Shown in pieces: positions 19,202 through 28,239 of a DNA stretch of 61,951 nucleotides. Source of the DNA: Guptibacillus hwajinpoensis (GTDB taxonomy: Bacteria > Bacillota > Bacilli > Bacillales > Guptibacillaceae). The stretch lies in assembly GCF_001039475.1 (NCBI RefSeq), contig NZ_LELK01000001.1, positions 1,999,765 through 2,061,715 on the forward strand, in the 5' to 3' direction. The translations under genes and the position numbers were made by a program. The notes beneath the pieces were generated by a model. The model had not been told where the DNA came from and made no database searches. It saw nothing but the letters and a program-made list of their open reading frames with translations. Positions within the stretch are counted from its first letter, which is position 1; each line of letters starts with the position of its first letter.

Positions 19202-19822
19202 ATGATGGAAGAAAAGTGGCTTGCCTGGGCAAAGCAAATCCAATCGATTGCTCAGGCAGGGTTAACCTATACACGTGATGATTACGATTATGAGCGTTAC
19301 ATTGAACTCAGACAGCTTAGTGCAGACATACTAGAGACTTACACTGAATATGACATGAAAACGATCCAAGAACTCTTTACGAATGAAACAGGGTATCAAA
19401 CTCCTAAAGTGGATATTCGCGCTGCTGTATTTAAGAATGACAATATCCTTCTCGTTAAAGAGAAAGCTGATGGAAAATGGTCGATTCCAGGAGGATGGGG
19501 AGATGTGGGCTTCTCACCTGCAGAAGTCGCTGTTAAAGAAGTAGAGGAAGAATCTGGTTATCTTGTTGAGGCAAAACGTTTACTAGCTGTTCTGGATCAC
19601 AAACATCATCCTCATCCGCCATCTCCTTATCATATTTATAAAATGATCATCGGTTGTGAACTAGTAGGTGGGAACGCGGCAGATAGTATCGAAACTAGCG
19701 ATTGTGACTTCTTCTCTTTAGACAATCTTCCACCATTGTCCATTGGACGAATAACCGAATCACAAATCACTATGCTTTTCAGACTCTATAAGAATCCAAC
19801 ATTGCCAACCGTTTTTGATTAA
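19202..19822 (+). CDS. NUDIX hydrolase with N-terminal Nudix_N domain (YjhB-like)
   Basis: 206 residues. N-terminal helical domain (residues 1-65, WAKQIQSIAQAGLTYTRDDYD) typical of Bacillus YjhB, then a Nudix domain with box GGWGDVGFSP...AVKEVEEESGYLV. Proposed nucleoside-diphosphate-sugar (ADP-ribose type) pyrophosphatase. The insert DHKHHPHPPSPYHIYK is also typical. AAAGGATG lies upstream of two adjacent ATGs. Followed after 20 bases by an AraC regulator; may be co-transcribed. Confidence 0.88.
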   Translation: MMEEKWLAWAKQIQSIAQAGLTYTRDDYDYERYIELRQLSADILETYTEYDMKTIQELFTNETGYQTPKVDIRAAVFKNDNILLVKEKADGKWSIPGGWGDVGFSPAEVAVKEVEEESGYLVEAKRLLAVLDHKHHPHPPSPYHIYKMIIGCELVGGNAADSIETSDCDFFSLDNLPPLSIGRITESQITMLFRLYKNPTLPTVFD

Positions 19823-19842
19823 GGAGATAAGGAGTTACACCT

Positions 19843-20637
19843 ATGATTACACCATACAAGCACGGATTATTACTTATGAGAAATGATCGACTACATGAAC
19901 GAGGCTGGCGTAGCGACCAGTGCTATAAATTTATATTTTCTCATACAGGAAATGGGCTTTACGAGATGGCTCGAGGTGACATAATAATTGAAGAGGGCAA
20001 GTTCCTTATGATGAATCCAGGTGAGCCTCATCGACAACTTCATGTGACAGATGAGAAGTTCCTAGTAGAATTGAACGAAACACTAGTGAAGAATGTTTGT
20101 GTAGATCTTGGAATCTCAAATACACTTCCTGATTTCGCATCAATCAGTATCCGTCACCCCCAGCTCATCCAATGGGCTGCTTTCGTAAGAGAATTTATTG
20201 TACATAGCGATTCAAATGAGCGCTCTTTTTTTCTTGAGCACAGCATCACACAACTTATCTTACTTCTGATGAAACACGCTCCTGGATCTCATCAAAGCGA
20301 GCTGTCCATTCCTTCTACATCAGCTCCTCTAAGCTACGCTGTTACCGCCATAAAGGAAAGCTTTCAAGAGGATTGGACACTTGATGAACTCGCCTCTCTC
20401 ACTGGACTATCAAAATATCAGTTCGCTCATGCCTTTAAAGAGTCGTTCGGTGTCTCACCATACTCCTTTCTGCAATTGTATCGGATAATAAAAAGTCAGG
20501 AGAAACTTGTTCATACCAATGATTCAATTCTCTCAATTGCTCTTTCATCTGGATTTAAAAACCTTTCTTCATATAACCACTTATTTAAAAAACTGTACGG
20601 TAAGACGCCTTCGCAAGTTCGTATTCATCATCACTAA
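19843..20637 (+). CDS. AraC-family transcriptional regulator
   Basis: 264 residues. N-terminal cupin-like sensing domain (KFIFSHTGNGLYEMARGD, MMNPGEPHRQLHVTDEKF) and C-terminal double HTH: DWTLDELASLTGLSKYQFAHAFKESFGVSPYSF, with LSIALSSGFKNLSSYNHLFKK as second HTH. AAGGAG twice upstream of the ATG. Its 3' end overlaps the convergent MFS gene by 57 bases. Target genes unknown; the neighbouring transporter is a candidate. Confidence 0.9.
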   Translation: MITPYKHGLLLMRNDRLHERGWRSDQCYKFIFSHTGNGLYEMARGDIIIEEGKFLMMNPGEPHRQLHVTDEKFLVELNETLVKNVCVDLGISNTLPDFASISIRHPQLIQWAAFVREFIVHSDSNERSFFLEHSITQLILLLMKHAPGSHQSELSIPSTSAPLSYAVTAIKESFQEDWTLDELASLTGLSKYQFAHAFKESFGVSPYSFLQLYRIIKSQEKLVHTNDSILSIALSSGFKNLSSYNHLFKKLYGKTPSQVRIHHH

Positions 20638-21810
20638 GTACCCTGCACTCACCGTAGTCATACTAACTCCGCTCACAATCATAATTGTTTGAATAGGTAT
20701 AAACGATGAAAGGATGCCAAAAAGTGCAAGCGATAATGTATTTGCAAGATAAAGTAGAACAGCATTTGTGCTAAATCCTCTTCCTAGCTGATCATTTGGA
20801 ACAATCGTCTGTAAGAGATAAACTCTTGCTAGCCCAGCTATCGGAATGCCGATCCCTACAAATACAGCACCTATGAAAAAGTGTTCAAGTTCGTACCAAA
20901 GCCCATAATACAAAACACCTGCACCCCATATGAACGACCCTACCATATAAATTGCAAGATTCATTCTTTTGAAAACGAGAGGGATAACTAGATTTGTTCC
21001 AATAACCACCGCACCAAAAATCCCTTGAATAATACTATACATTTCCTCACTTTTTGTCGTCATCTCTGACAAAGCGAGTAGCAATCCCACTTCCCACACC
21101 CATGTATTTAAGAAAACGATAAGAAATGTAAACAGGAAGAGCGTCCGTATTGTTATGTTTTCACATGCCCATTTCCTGAATGAAACGATCGATAGCCATG
21201 CACCTTTAATGGACCGTTTCCCAGGATATTTGCTCTCCTTTACCTGCACCTTCAAGAAACATAACGCACTTATCATGTATGTTAGCGCGTCAACTGTAAA
21301 AAAATGAATGGCTCCATAAGACGTTAGTAGCCAAACTGAAATGAAAGGACTAACAACAGTCACACCTCTCTGTAATGTATCATTCATGCTATTGACTACG
21401 GTCCGATTTTCTTCATCTGTTATAAGTGGCAACACTGCTCGATGTGTAGGATTAAAAAAGCATCCAATCGTTTGAATGAGAAAACTAACAATTAATAAGT
21501 GCACATAACCTAACAAACCTGCATAGTAGAATATAACGATTGAAGCGACGAGGGGTACTCTTATTACATCGAGTAAGATGAGAAGCCTTTTTTTCTTAAC
21601 CCAATCAGCAACAACTCCTCCTACTAATCCAAACAATAGGTAAGGAACTGTCTCAGCTATCGCCATTCCTGTTGTTAAGATTTTTGAGCCCGTTATCTCA
21701 TAAGCTAGAAATAGAAATGCCATCGCTGATAGAACATCCCCAAGCTTAGAAATACCACCACCGAGTAAATAATAGCGAATCGTTGCATTTGTAAAAAGTT
21801 TTCTATACAC
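20581..21810 (-). CDS. MFS transporter
   Basis: About 409 residues, about twelve helices, MFS_3/macrolide-efflux-like organisation (YYLLGGGISKLGDVLSAMAFLF; NPTHRAVLPLITDEENR). GTG at 21810 follows GAGGTG by 6 bases and is preferred to the GTG at 21819 that is part of that ribosome binding site. Overlaps the 3' end of the AraC gene on the other strand, so the two transcripts are complementary over 57 bases. Confidence 0.86.
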   Translation of the reverse strand: MYRKLFTNATIRYYLLGGGISKLGDVLSAMAFLFLAYEITGSKILTTGMAIAETVPYLLFGLVGGVVADWVKKKRLLILLDVIRVPLVASIVIFYYAGLLGYVHLLIVSFLIQTIGCFFNPTHRAVLPLITDEENRTVVNSMNDTLQRGVTVVSPFISVWLLTSYGAIHFFTVDALTYMISALCFLKVQVKESKYPGKRSIKGAWLSIVSFRKWACENITIRTLFLFTFLIVFLNTWVWEVGLLLALSEMTTKSEEMYSIIQGIFGAVVIGTNLVIPLVFKRMNLAIYMVGSFIWGAGVLYYGLWYELEHFFIGAVFVGIGIPIAGLARVYLLQTIVPNDQLGRGFSTNAVLLYLANTLSLALFGILSSFIPIQTIMIVSGVSMTTVSAGYLVMMNTNLRRRLTVQFFK

Positions 21811-21876
21811 AAAAATCACCTCTATCTCTAGTATAAGAAGATAGAAGTGATTGATCTTCCAACATCTTGTTGGATG

Positions 21877-22479
21877 TTAGCGCAATAATTTAGGAGTACT
21901 TGCTTCTAACCATGTATTTGCCATTAACTTGTTGCCCGCTTCAGTCATATGAACGCCATCTGTTGTTAGAATGACATCATTTTGTTTGACTCGCTCTAGA
22001 AAAACAGTATGAGTAGGAACAAGTATAGCATCATAGTTAATCGCTAGACGCCGAACGATCTCAACGTATGGGACTAGCATTTGGTTTCCCTTCGAATGAA
22101 CATCTTCCTTAATGATTGTAGGCTCCATTAAAACAAGCTTGGTATTAATCAGTTTGCTAGTCTGATTAAGTAGACCCTCAAATCGTTCTTTGAAGTCATC
22201 TGGATACACTTGTTTCATTTCAGGATGATCGAGTTGACGCCACACATCATTTATTCCTATTGAAATAGACAGTACTGAGGGATTAGCTTCAATTACATCC
22301 CTCTGCCACCTTTTTTCTAGATCGGTGATGCGATTACCACTAACACCTTTATTTACTACTTGAACAGTGCTCTCGAGCTCGTTCTTTATCATGCGTACAT
22401 AGCCAGAGCCTAGCCTCTCAGGATCCTGATTTCTTCCGGAATCTGTAATACTATCACCAATGAATAACCATTTACTCAT
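21877..22479 (-). CDS. SGNH/GDSL-family hydrolase
   Basis: 200 residues. Block I WLFIGDSITDSGR (catalytic Ser), block II Gly in NKGVSGNRITDLEKRW, block III Asn in ISIGINDVW, block V D-x-x-H in TDGVHMTEAGN. Esterase or lipase-type activity, likely on acetylated sugars; no signal peptide so cytosolic. Start at MSKWLF; the longer frame would overlap the upstream gene. Third gene of the tag operon, one base after the YdbC-like gene. Confidence 0.9.
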   Translation of the reverse strand: MSKWLFIGDSITDSGRNQDPERLGSGYVRMIKNELESTVQVVNKGVSGNRITDLEKRWQRDVIEANPSVLSISIGINDVWRQLDHPEMKQVYPDDFKERFEGLLNQTSKLINTKLVLMEPTIIKEDVHSKGNQMLVPYVEIVRRLAINYDAILVPTHTVFLERVKQNDVILTTDGVHMTEAGNKLMANTWLEASTPKLLR

Positions 22480-22480
22480 C

Positions 22481-22864
22481 CTATAAAACACTTCCTTCCG
22501 TTTGATCCGTTGTAATCGTCCACTCTTCACAAATAGTACTAGCTTCGGTATAAAGCCACTCTTTTGTTAATGCTTTGATAGAGTCTACTTCTTTTTCATC
22601 GATCCAAACATCGATCGATTCGATCGTACCACTTTGTCCTGTTTTTTCATAAATAGGATCATGGTACTTCTCCATAAATTCGTTATAAGATGATCGATTT
22701 CTCCAGAATCCCATAATGAATGCCTTATGCTCGCTTTCCGACCATCCACCATATTGTGCAACGAACCCATCAATATGCTTTATTTCTTTCCATCGCTCTT
22801 GCCCTAGCGCAAATGCTATAGCATGTTCTTTCTTAACTTCACAAATTATTTTCTTAATCAGCAC
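22481..22864 (-). CDS. YdbC/DUF4937-family protein
   Basis: 127 residues, ferredoxin-like antibiotic-monooxygenase-related fold suggested by the two repeats (FALGQERWKEIKHIDGFVAQYGGW and IMGFWRNRSSYNEFMEKYHD). Unknown function. Start is GTG at 22864, which shares its first base with the TAG stop of tag (TAGTG); GGGGGG lies 12 bases upstream inside tag, so translation is probably coupled. Confidence 0.78.
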   Translation of the reverse strand: MLIKKIICEVKKEHAIAFALGQERWKEIKHIDGFVAQYGGWSESEHKAFIMGFWRNRSSYNEFMEKYHDPIYEKTGQSGTIESIDVWIDEKEVDSIKALTKEWLYTEASTICEEWTITTDQTEGSVL

Positions 22865-23439
22865 TACTGAGTGATTCCCCCCTGATTTGTAGGATGTCGA
22901 AAGCAATCCTTTGTATGATCATTTACCATACCAACTGCTTGCATAAAGCTATACATAATAACGGGTCCCACGAAAGTGAAGCCTCTTTTCTTCATATCTT
23001 TGCTTATTTTTTTGCTGAGTTCTGTTTCGGCTGGAACTTCGTCAGTTGACTGCCAATTGTTGATGATCGGTGTACCTTCTGTAAATGCCCATATGTAAGA
23101 CGAAAAAGAACCAAATTCTTTTTGGATAGTAAGAAAGGCTTTTGCGTTCTTAACGGTGCCTCGGACTTTTAGTTTGTTTCGAATAATCCCTTCATTGCTT
23201 AAAAGCTGCTGTACTTTATCTTCATCATAAGATGCAACTTTCTCCACATTAAATTCATCAAAGGCTTCACGGTAATTCTCTCTTCTTTTTAGAATCGTGA
23301 TCCAGCTCAGACCCGCCTGTGCTCCTTCTAGAATTAACATTTCAAAAAGCTTTTGATCATCGCAAACGGGGATTCCCCATTCTTGGTCATGATACACCTT
23401 ATAGATCTCTTCATCGTTTACCCATGCACATCGCTTCAC
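22864..23439 (-). CDS. tag: DNA-3-methyladenine glycosylase I
   Basis: Removes 3-methyladenine from alkylated DNA (base excision repair). 191 residues. Tag hallmarks: RCAWVNDEEIYKVYHDQEWG, FEMLILEGAQAGLSW (the substrate-pocket region), and the zinc ligands in the N-terminal Cys/His and C-terminal MVNDHTKDCFRH. GTG start 9 bases after AGGAGG; the ATG ten codons earlier overlaps that site. First gene of tag-ydbC-GDSL. Confidence 0.93.
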   Translation of the reverse strand: MKRCAWVNDEEIYKVYHDQEWGIPVCDDQKLFEMLILEGAQAGLSWITILKRRENYREAFDEFNVEKVASYDEDKVQQLLSNEGIIRNKLKVRGTVKNAKAFLTIQKEFGSFSSYIWAFTEGTPIINNWQSTDEVPAETELSKKISKDMKKRGFTFVGPVIMYSFMQAVGMVNDHTKDCFRHPTNQGGITQ

Positions 23440-23548
23440 AAGTCTTCTCCTCCTATCTTTTCCTTTCATTCTAACGCGGGTTTCTCTATTGGAATAGTTT
23501 CATCTTCAGAAGACATACTAAGTGGCGACTATAAAGGAGATGATCAAA

Positions 23549-24184
23549 TTGGCAAAACTGCTATACATTACGGTAAATCCTAAACCTGTAAACGAATCTT
23601 ATAGCCTGACGATTGGAGAAGCCTTTCTACAAACATATCAAGAAAACCATTCCGGCGATGAAATCCTTAAGCTAGATCTTTATAACATAGACCTCCCATA
23701 CATCGATACAGATGTATTTAACGGATGGGGGAAGCTACAAAGCGGCAATGAATTTCATCATTTATCTGCAGATGAACAAATGAAAGTTAGTAAGATAAAC
23801 GATTTGACTGATCAATTCATCGACGCAGATAAATATGTTTTTGTTACACCATTCTGGAACTTTAGTTTTCCTCCTAAGCTAAAAGCGTATATCGATACAA
23901 TTGCTATTGCTGGGAAAACATTCAAGTACACAGATCAAGGACCAGTTGGGTTATTAACGGATAAAAAAGCTCTTCATATACAAGCAAGAGGCGGCGTTTA
24001 TTCAGAGGGACCAGCTAAAGAAATGGAGTTTGGTGATCGATACCTCCACGCTGTCCTCGGTTTTCTAGGTATTCCTTCTGTTGAATCAGTGATCGCAGAG
24101 GGAATGGCTCAAATGCCTGAGAAAGCTGAAGAAATCAAAACCAACACAATTGACAGAGCCCATAAGGTGGCACTAGACTTCTAA
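23549..24184 (+). CDS. azoR: FMN-dependent NADH-azoreductase
   Basis: Flavodoxin-like quinone/azo reductase using FMN and NADH, about 211 residues. Motifs: N-terminal [18 protein letters not shown] phosphate loop, [17 protein letters not shown] and [13 protein letters not shown] around the flavin. TTG start, 9 bases after AAAGGAG; an in-frame ATG at 23540 is too close to the site. Upstream 50 bases are shared with divergent tag. Confidence 0.92.
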   Translation: MAKLLYITVNPKPVNESYSLTIGEAFLQTYQENHSGDEILKLDLYNIDLPYIDTDVFNGWGKLQSGNEFHHLSADEQMKVSKINDLTDQFIDADKYVFVTPFWNFSFPPKLKAYIDTIAIAGKTFKYTDQGPVGLLTDKKALHIQARGGVYSEGPAKEMEFGDRYLHAVLGFLGIPSVESVIAEGMAQMPEKAEEIKTNTIDRAHKVALDF

Positions 24185-24185
24185 C

Positions 24186-24211
24186 AAAAAAAGCGCATTT
24201 GCGCTTTTTTT
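24186..24211 (+). terminator. Terminator of azoR
   Basis: Arms AAAAAAAGCGCA and TGCGCTTTTTTT; reads as a bidirectional terminator and touches the stop of the small gene on the other strand. Confidence 0.88.
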
Positions 24212-24368
24212 ATTCCTCACTTATTACATTATCTAGAGGAATCATCATGCTGTAATCGAACGGAAAACTCATCTCGGCTCTATCCTCTATTTCAGGTAAA
24301 TCACTGTTCTTTTTGAATTCTCCAGGTATTCCTTCAAGCGGAATGTGTTTGTTATGATCGTACATCAT
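24210..24368 (-). CDS. 52-residue acidic protein, unknown
   Basis: Short gene on the minus strand: starts MMYDHNKHIPLEG, contains SFPFDYSMMIPLDN and ends in SEE. AAGGAGG stands 5 bases before the first and 8 before the second of two ATGs. Acidic, no membrane segment. Upstream, TCATA-N18-CATACTA (24389-24418) resembles a sigma-G promoter, so a forespore protein is conceivable. No family recognised. Confidence 0.65.
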   Translation of the reverse strand: MMYDHNKHIPLEGIPGEFKKNSDLPEIEDRAEMSFPFDYSMMIPLDNVISEE

Positions 24369-24418
24369 TTTAGCCTCCTTCTTATCGATAGTATGGATGA
24401 AGGATGTAGCAAATATGA

Positions 24419-24922
24419 TTATTGATTTAACAAAAGCCTGGACATGTAATATTCATCTACAAATTCATCATCAATTTGCAAGGAACGTCTTTTTAATCCT
24501 TCTACTTCAAATCCAGCTTTTTTGTATAGTGCTAGTCCTGCTTCATTTCGCGTCGCAACAGTCAATTCTAAACGGTGGATCTTATTGTCGGAGGCCCAGT
24601 CTTCTACTTCTTGAACTAGCTTTGTGCCTACTCCCTTGCCACGGTTTTCCTTCTTAATTCCCACAATTAAATAGGCAGAATGTCTGTTTCGCTTAGCTTG
24701 ACCACCTATTGCAATTAAGTAGCCAATCAGATTCCCTGATTCCTCCGCTACTATTATTGTAGATTGTTGATGTTTCATTTTATTAATTCGCTCACGTTGT
24801 TCTTCTGCTAACATCGTTCGTTCTCTAGGTTCATAAAGCATATATTGCGCATCATTCTCGACATCTCTAATCAACTGTACAAATGCTTCAGCATCGTTAC
24901 TGCTAATGTGTCTTAGTTCCAT
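24419..24922 (-). CDS. GNAT-family N-acetyltransferase
   Basis: 167 residues. Motif A is LIVGIKKENRGKGVGTKLVQEV and motif B LALYKKAGFEVEGLKRRS, of the YhaM/RimI-like single-domain kind. Start at MELRHIS, 7 bases after GAGGA; longer in-frame starts lack a ribosome binding site. Acceptor unknown. Confidence 0.88.
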   Translation of the reverse strand: MELRHISSNDAEAFVQLIRDVENDAQYMLYEPRERTMLAEEQRERINKMKHQQSTIIVAEESGNLIGYLIAIGGQAKRNRHSAYLIVGIKKENRGKGVGTKLVQEVEDWASDNKIHRLELTVATRNEAGLALYKKAGFEVEGLKRRSLQIDDEFVDEYYMSRLLLNQ

Positions 24923-25011
24923 TTGCTCGTCCTCATTTCGTAAAAAGTGCTCTTTTGATAGTCTATCATAAAGTAAATTCCTCAAGTAGCAAAAGTCATT
25001 TGGAATAAAAG

Positions 25012-25043
25012 AAAGACGTGTATGAAGTCTCATACACGTCTTT
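25012..25043 (-). terminator. Terminator of the 25050 gene
   Basis: Perfect 14-bp arms AAAGACGTGTATGA and TCATACACGTCTTT, 4-nt loop, minus-strand CTTTTATT tail. Confidence 0.87.
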
Positions 25044-25049
25044 GAATTA

Positions 25050-25838
25050 CTATTGTTCTACAACCTGCTTCGTTCTCTTCTCGAGCTTTCTTACTTCTTT
25101 CATAAGCTCTTTATAGCCAAGTCTAGTTAATTCAAAATCTTCATTAACCATTTCATATTCAAGTAGCGTTTCTCGCTTTGCTTCAGGAATATCATTATGG
25201 ATCATGCGAAGCTCTTCGTTTAATTGAATATGTGAACTCGACTCAACAGATTCAAGTCCAATTAATTCTGCAACAAGCTTCATATCGGGCGTTTCTTTAA
25301 TAAATAAGCTCTTCTTATCACTAACAGCTTTTTGAATCCGATCTTTAAACAGTAGAATGTCTTGCTTAATGCGATTGCTTTCGGATTCCTTTTGCTGCAT
25401 ACGATTTCGATAGTTTTCTTTTTCTAATTCATCAAGATCGGCTTTTGAAAGAAGTTCTTCAAAAAGAAGCGTTTTATCACTGTTAATTCTCTCAAGTTCT
25501 AATTCCTTTTCAGCTTCTTCTGCTTCTTCTACTTCTACTTCTTCGATTGGCTTTGTGAGAGAGAACGATAACTGATCGTTCGCGGCTTTTGAACCGCTCT
25601 TGATCTCCTCACCTTTTAGTAATTTATCAAAATCCTGAATTTTTTTAATTACGTAGAGCGATACACCAACACCAAGACACGTTAGAAACAACCTGAACAT
25701 AAATGGTGAAAAAGCTACAAGATATAATAATAGAATAAATCCAATAACAGATAGAACCGTTAATGCTTTTTCTTTCCCCGATTTTGCTTGAAGTGGCTGA
25801 TCCAGCGTCGATAGAAATTTCTTCATGGATGTTAACAT
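25050..25838 (-). CDS. Two-helix membrane protein with acidic coiled coil, unknown
   Basis: 262 residues. Two adjacent hydrophobic helices (about residues 26-45 and 48-65), then a long Glu-rich, coiled-coil stretch (EVEEAEEAEKELELERINSD onward) and a C-terminal helical domain ending in a Lys/Glu coiled coil. Layout resembles XpaC-like or YceG-type cytoplasmic-tailed membrane proteins; no firm family. AAGGTAAGG precedes the first ATG; a second ATG four codons on is possible. Monocistronic. Confidence 0.8.
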   Translation of the reverse strand: MLTSMKKFLSTLDQPLQAKSGKEKALTVLSVIGFILLLYLVAFSPFMFRLFLTCLGVGVSLYVIKKIQDFDKLLKGEEIKSGSKAANDQLSFSLTKPIEEVEVEEAEEAEKELELERINSDKTLLFEELLSKADLDELEKENYRNRMQQKESESNRIKQDILLFKDRIQKAVSDKKSLFIKETPDMKLVAELIGLESVESSSHIQLNEELRMIHNDIPEAKRETLLEYEMVNEDFELTRLGYKELMKEVRKLEKRTKQVVEQ

Positions 25839-26044
25839 CCTTACCTTTCACCTCTCTAATCAAATGTCATTCTCAAGCGAGAACGAACAGTACCCGGATT
25901 ACTTAAATTCCGGGTGCTATATTTTTCGTTTACTACTAGCACTTTATGAGTATACCACTTATTCATTTTTTCAGGTCTAACGAAACTTATTTTGTAATAG
26001 ACATGAGAACACGAAAAGTTTGTCCTTGAAAGGAGTGATTCCAT

Positions 26045-26641
26045 ATGGAGAATTTCATCATGCAGTGTCTGAACTGGCTTCTTGGCCTTGGATACCCCGG
26101 TATCGCTCTTGCTCTTATGATCGAAATCATTCCAAGTGAGCTTGTTCTCGCATACGGTGGCTATATGGTTTCAAATGGAACAATACATTTCACTGGAGCT
26201 GTCATAGCAGGTACAGTAGGTGGTACCTTTGCTCAGCTTTTTTTGTATTGGCTTGGCCGTTATGGAGGAAGATCGTTTTTGGAGCGTTATGGAAAATACC
26301 TTCTTATATCGCAAAAGTCTCTTAACCTTGCTGAAGAATGGTTCGACCGAAACGGTATAAGCATCATTTTCACAGCCAGATTCATTCCCGTCGTTCGCCA
26401 TGCCATATCAATTCCTGCAGGGATTGCCAAAATGTCTCTCGTACGATTTACCCTTTATACTGCAATCGCCATGATCCCCTGGTCAATTCTCTTTCTATAT
26501 TTCGGTTTTAAACTAGGTCGTAACTGGCAGCACATTCATTCAGTAGCAAGAGTGTATACGTTACCCTTGAGCATTGGTGCTGTCTTTTTCATTAGCTGTT
26601 ATTGTCTGCTACTTTATATGAAGAAGCGAAAATCTCGTTAA
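26045..26641 (+). CDS. DedA-family membrane protein (possible UptA-type flippase)
   Basis: 198 residues. DedA (SNARE-associated/VTT) features: LALMIEIIPSELVLAYGGYM with the membrane Glu, G-T-x-G-G-T region, and the conserved ARFIPVVRHAISIPAGIAKM motif with essential Arg. B. subtilis UptA (YngC) of this family translocates undecaprenyl phosphate; other DedA proteins act on other lipids, so the exact substrate is inferred. AAAGGAG lies 9 bases upstream. Ends 4 bases inside the convergent acetyltransferase gene. Confidence 0.87.
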   Translation: MENFIMQCLNWLLGLGYPGIALALMIEIIPSELVLAYGGYMVSNGTIHFTGAVIAGTVGGTFAQLFLYWLGRYGGRSFLERYGKYLLISQKSLNLAEEWFDRNGISIIFTARFIPVVRHAISIPAGIAKMSLVRFTLYTAIAMIPWSILFLYFGFKLGRNWQHIHSVARVYTLPLSIGAVFFISCYCLLLYMKKRKSR

Positions 26642-27159
26642 TGTTTCTTCCATTCTCGTTCTAAAATGCTGAACAGAAGGGAATCACGCCATCCAACTCG
26701 CATCTTTAAGTCGTCCCGTAATACGCCTTCTTGTTTCATCCCTAACTTATTGAGAACTTTTTTCGATCCGCTGTTTTCTGGGTTACACGTTGCACTTACT
26801 TTATGCAAACCCAGTTCTTGAAATGAGAATTTCAGAAGTGCTCGTGCTGCTTCTGTAGCGAAACCGAGTCCCCAGCGATCAGGATGGAGAATGTACGCAA
26901 TCTCACCTCGTTCATTTGTTCGGTCTCGAATGCTTAATTCGCACACTCCTATTACAGTTTCGTTTTCAACAATAGAATAGGCATAGCGAATACGTGGCTC
27001 TACAAGAGCATCATCCATAATATCTCTTACATACGCTTTCGACTCTTCCTCTGTGTTAGGTCCCCATGGTTGGTACTTGCACACATCCTCTATAGAAGCA
27101 TAGGAATGAATCGCTTTCCAGTCTTCTTCTTTTACTTCTCTCAGTTGTATCTTATCCAC
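26638..27159 (-). CDS. RimJ/RimL-type GNAT acetyltransferase
   Basis: 173 residues. RimJ/L hallmark IAYILHPDRWGLGFATEAARALLKFSF and CNPENSGSKKVLNKLGM. GTG start 10 bases after AAAGGAG. Last of three minus-strand genes (NUDIX, GNAT, GNAT) separated by only 12-15 bases, so probably one operon. Acceptor unknown. Confidence 0.88.
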   Translation of the reverse strand: MDKIQLREVKEEDWKAIHSYASIEDVCKYQPWGPNTEEESKAYVRDIMDDALVEPRIRYAYSIVENETVIGVCELSIRDRTNERGEIAYILHPDRWGLGFATEAARALLKFSFQELGLHKVSATCNPENSGSKKVLNKLGMKQEGVLRDDLKMRVGWRDSLLFSILEREWKKH

Positions 27160-27174
27160 TACTTATACGCTCCT

Positions 27175-27582
27175 TTAGGTTAACCTCTTTTGAAAGAAAT
27201 ATTGAGTGTGCCCCTGTGGATGGTTATCAACCTTGCCACAAATCTCATAGCCCTGACGTAGATAGAAGCCTGGCGCTTGGAAACTAAATGTATCAAGCAG
27301 AATAAGATTGCATGCTTTCTTTTCCGCAAGGTTTTCGATCTTTTTAAGTAGTTTCTTGCCATATTGATTGCCTCTCTTGTTTTCTGCTACCCAAAGAAAA
27401 TCTAGATGAAGATGCTGCCAGAACATCGTGCCAGATACTCCTCCAACAAGTTCACCTTCTTCTTCAATAACAAACGCCACTTTTTCAAGTGGTGTTTTGA
27501 CATGTTTTGATAGCTGCTCTACGTTATAATCAACAACTTTCCTTCGAATTAACTCACGTGCGTCATCCTGTCTTTGAATCAT
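27175..27582 (-). CDS. GNAT-family N-acetyltransferase
   Basis: 135 residues. Motif A region is DFLWVAENKRGNQYGKKLLKKIENLA, C-terminus APGFYLRQGYEICGKVDN. Related to the YdbS/arylamine-like small GNAT group. GAGGAGG lies 8 bases before the ATG. Middle gene of the three-gene operon. Confidence 0.86.
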   Translation of the reverse strand: MIQRQDDARELIRRKVVDYNVEQLSKHVKTPLEKVAFVIEEEGELVGGVSGTMFWQHLHLDFLWVAENKRGNQYGKKLLKKIENLAEKKACNLILLDTFSFQAPGFYLRQGYEICGKVDNHPQGHTQYFFQKRLT

Positions 27583-27594
27583 ATGTAGACCTCC

Positions 27595-28083
27595 TCATCC
27601 TAGTTTCCTAGTCGTTTCCTTTAATGGAACCTTGTTTCCTCTCTCATACTCAATCGAAACTTCAAAAGTCCCCTCTTCAAAGAACTTTGGAAGTCTGCTT
27701 TTAAACCATTCTTGCATAGGAAGTTCGTTAACAGACTGACGCTTCACCCACGATAACTCGCCCTCTGGTGGATTTATTAGTAGCTCTCCAGAAAAAGAAG
27801 TGGCAACGTAATTGAAGACAATGTAGCGGTACATTTCATCACGAAGGATAAATTCATCCACCCCTTTGAACGTAAGATCAGAGGGATCTACCGTAAACCC
27901 AGTTTCTTCATGGAGCTCTCTTGCTGCTCCTTCTGCAAAACTTTCAGATAGCTCAATTTTTCCACCTGGACCAATAAACCCAGGAAAACCTGCCTCAGGT
28001 GGCCGATTCAATAATAGAATCTCATCAGTTTCCTCATTATGTAGAATAACCATAGAAAGTAGCGTTGCACTTATCGTTTGCAT
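27595..28083 (-). CDS. NUDIX hydrolase (MutT-like, 8-oxo-dGTP diphosphatase type)
   Basis: 162 residues. Complete Nudix box GGKIELSESFAEGAARELHEETGF (G-x5-E-x7-RELxEETGF). Could sanitise oxidised nucleotides; substrate unproven. GGGGGAAACA precedes the ATG. First gene of the operon with two acetyltransferases. Confidence 0.9.
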   Translation of the reverse strand: MQTISATLLSMVILHNEETDEILLLNRPPEAGFPGFIGPGGKIELSESFAEGAARELHEETGFTVDPSDLTFKGVDEFILRDEMYRYIVFNYVATSFSGELLINPPEGELSWVKRQSVNELPMQEWFKSRLPKFFEEGTFEVSIEYERGNKVPLKETTRKLG

Positions 28084-28239
28084 TGTTTCCCCCAGTAGGA
28101 TGAATAGGATTGTATGCTGTCAGTATATCTTATTACTTCTAATGAACCTATAGGATTTAGAGGATTTTTTCTGATGAAAAACGGGTAACATTGTTAAGAA
28201 CGGAAAGAGAGGATTATTAGGATACGGTTTAATAAGCAA

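Noticed and set aside
25889-25920. Hairpin ACCCGGA/TCCGGGT upstream of the 25838 gene as a terminator or riboswitch
   Set aside because: No T tail on the minus strand, no recognisable aptamer, and too short to assign.
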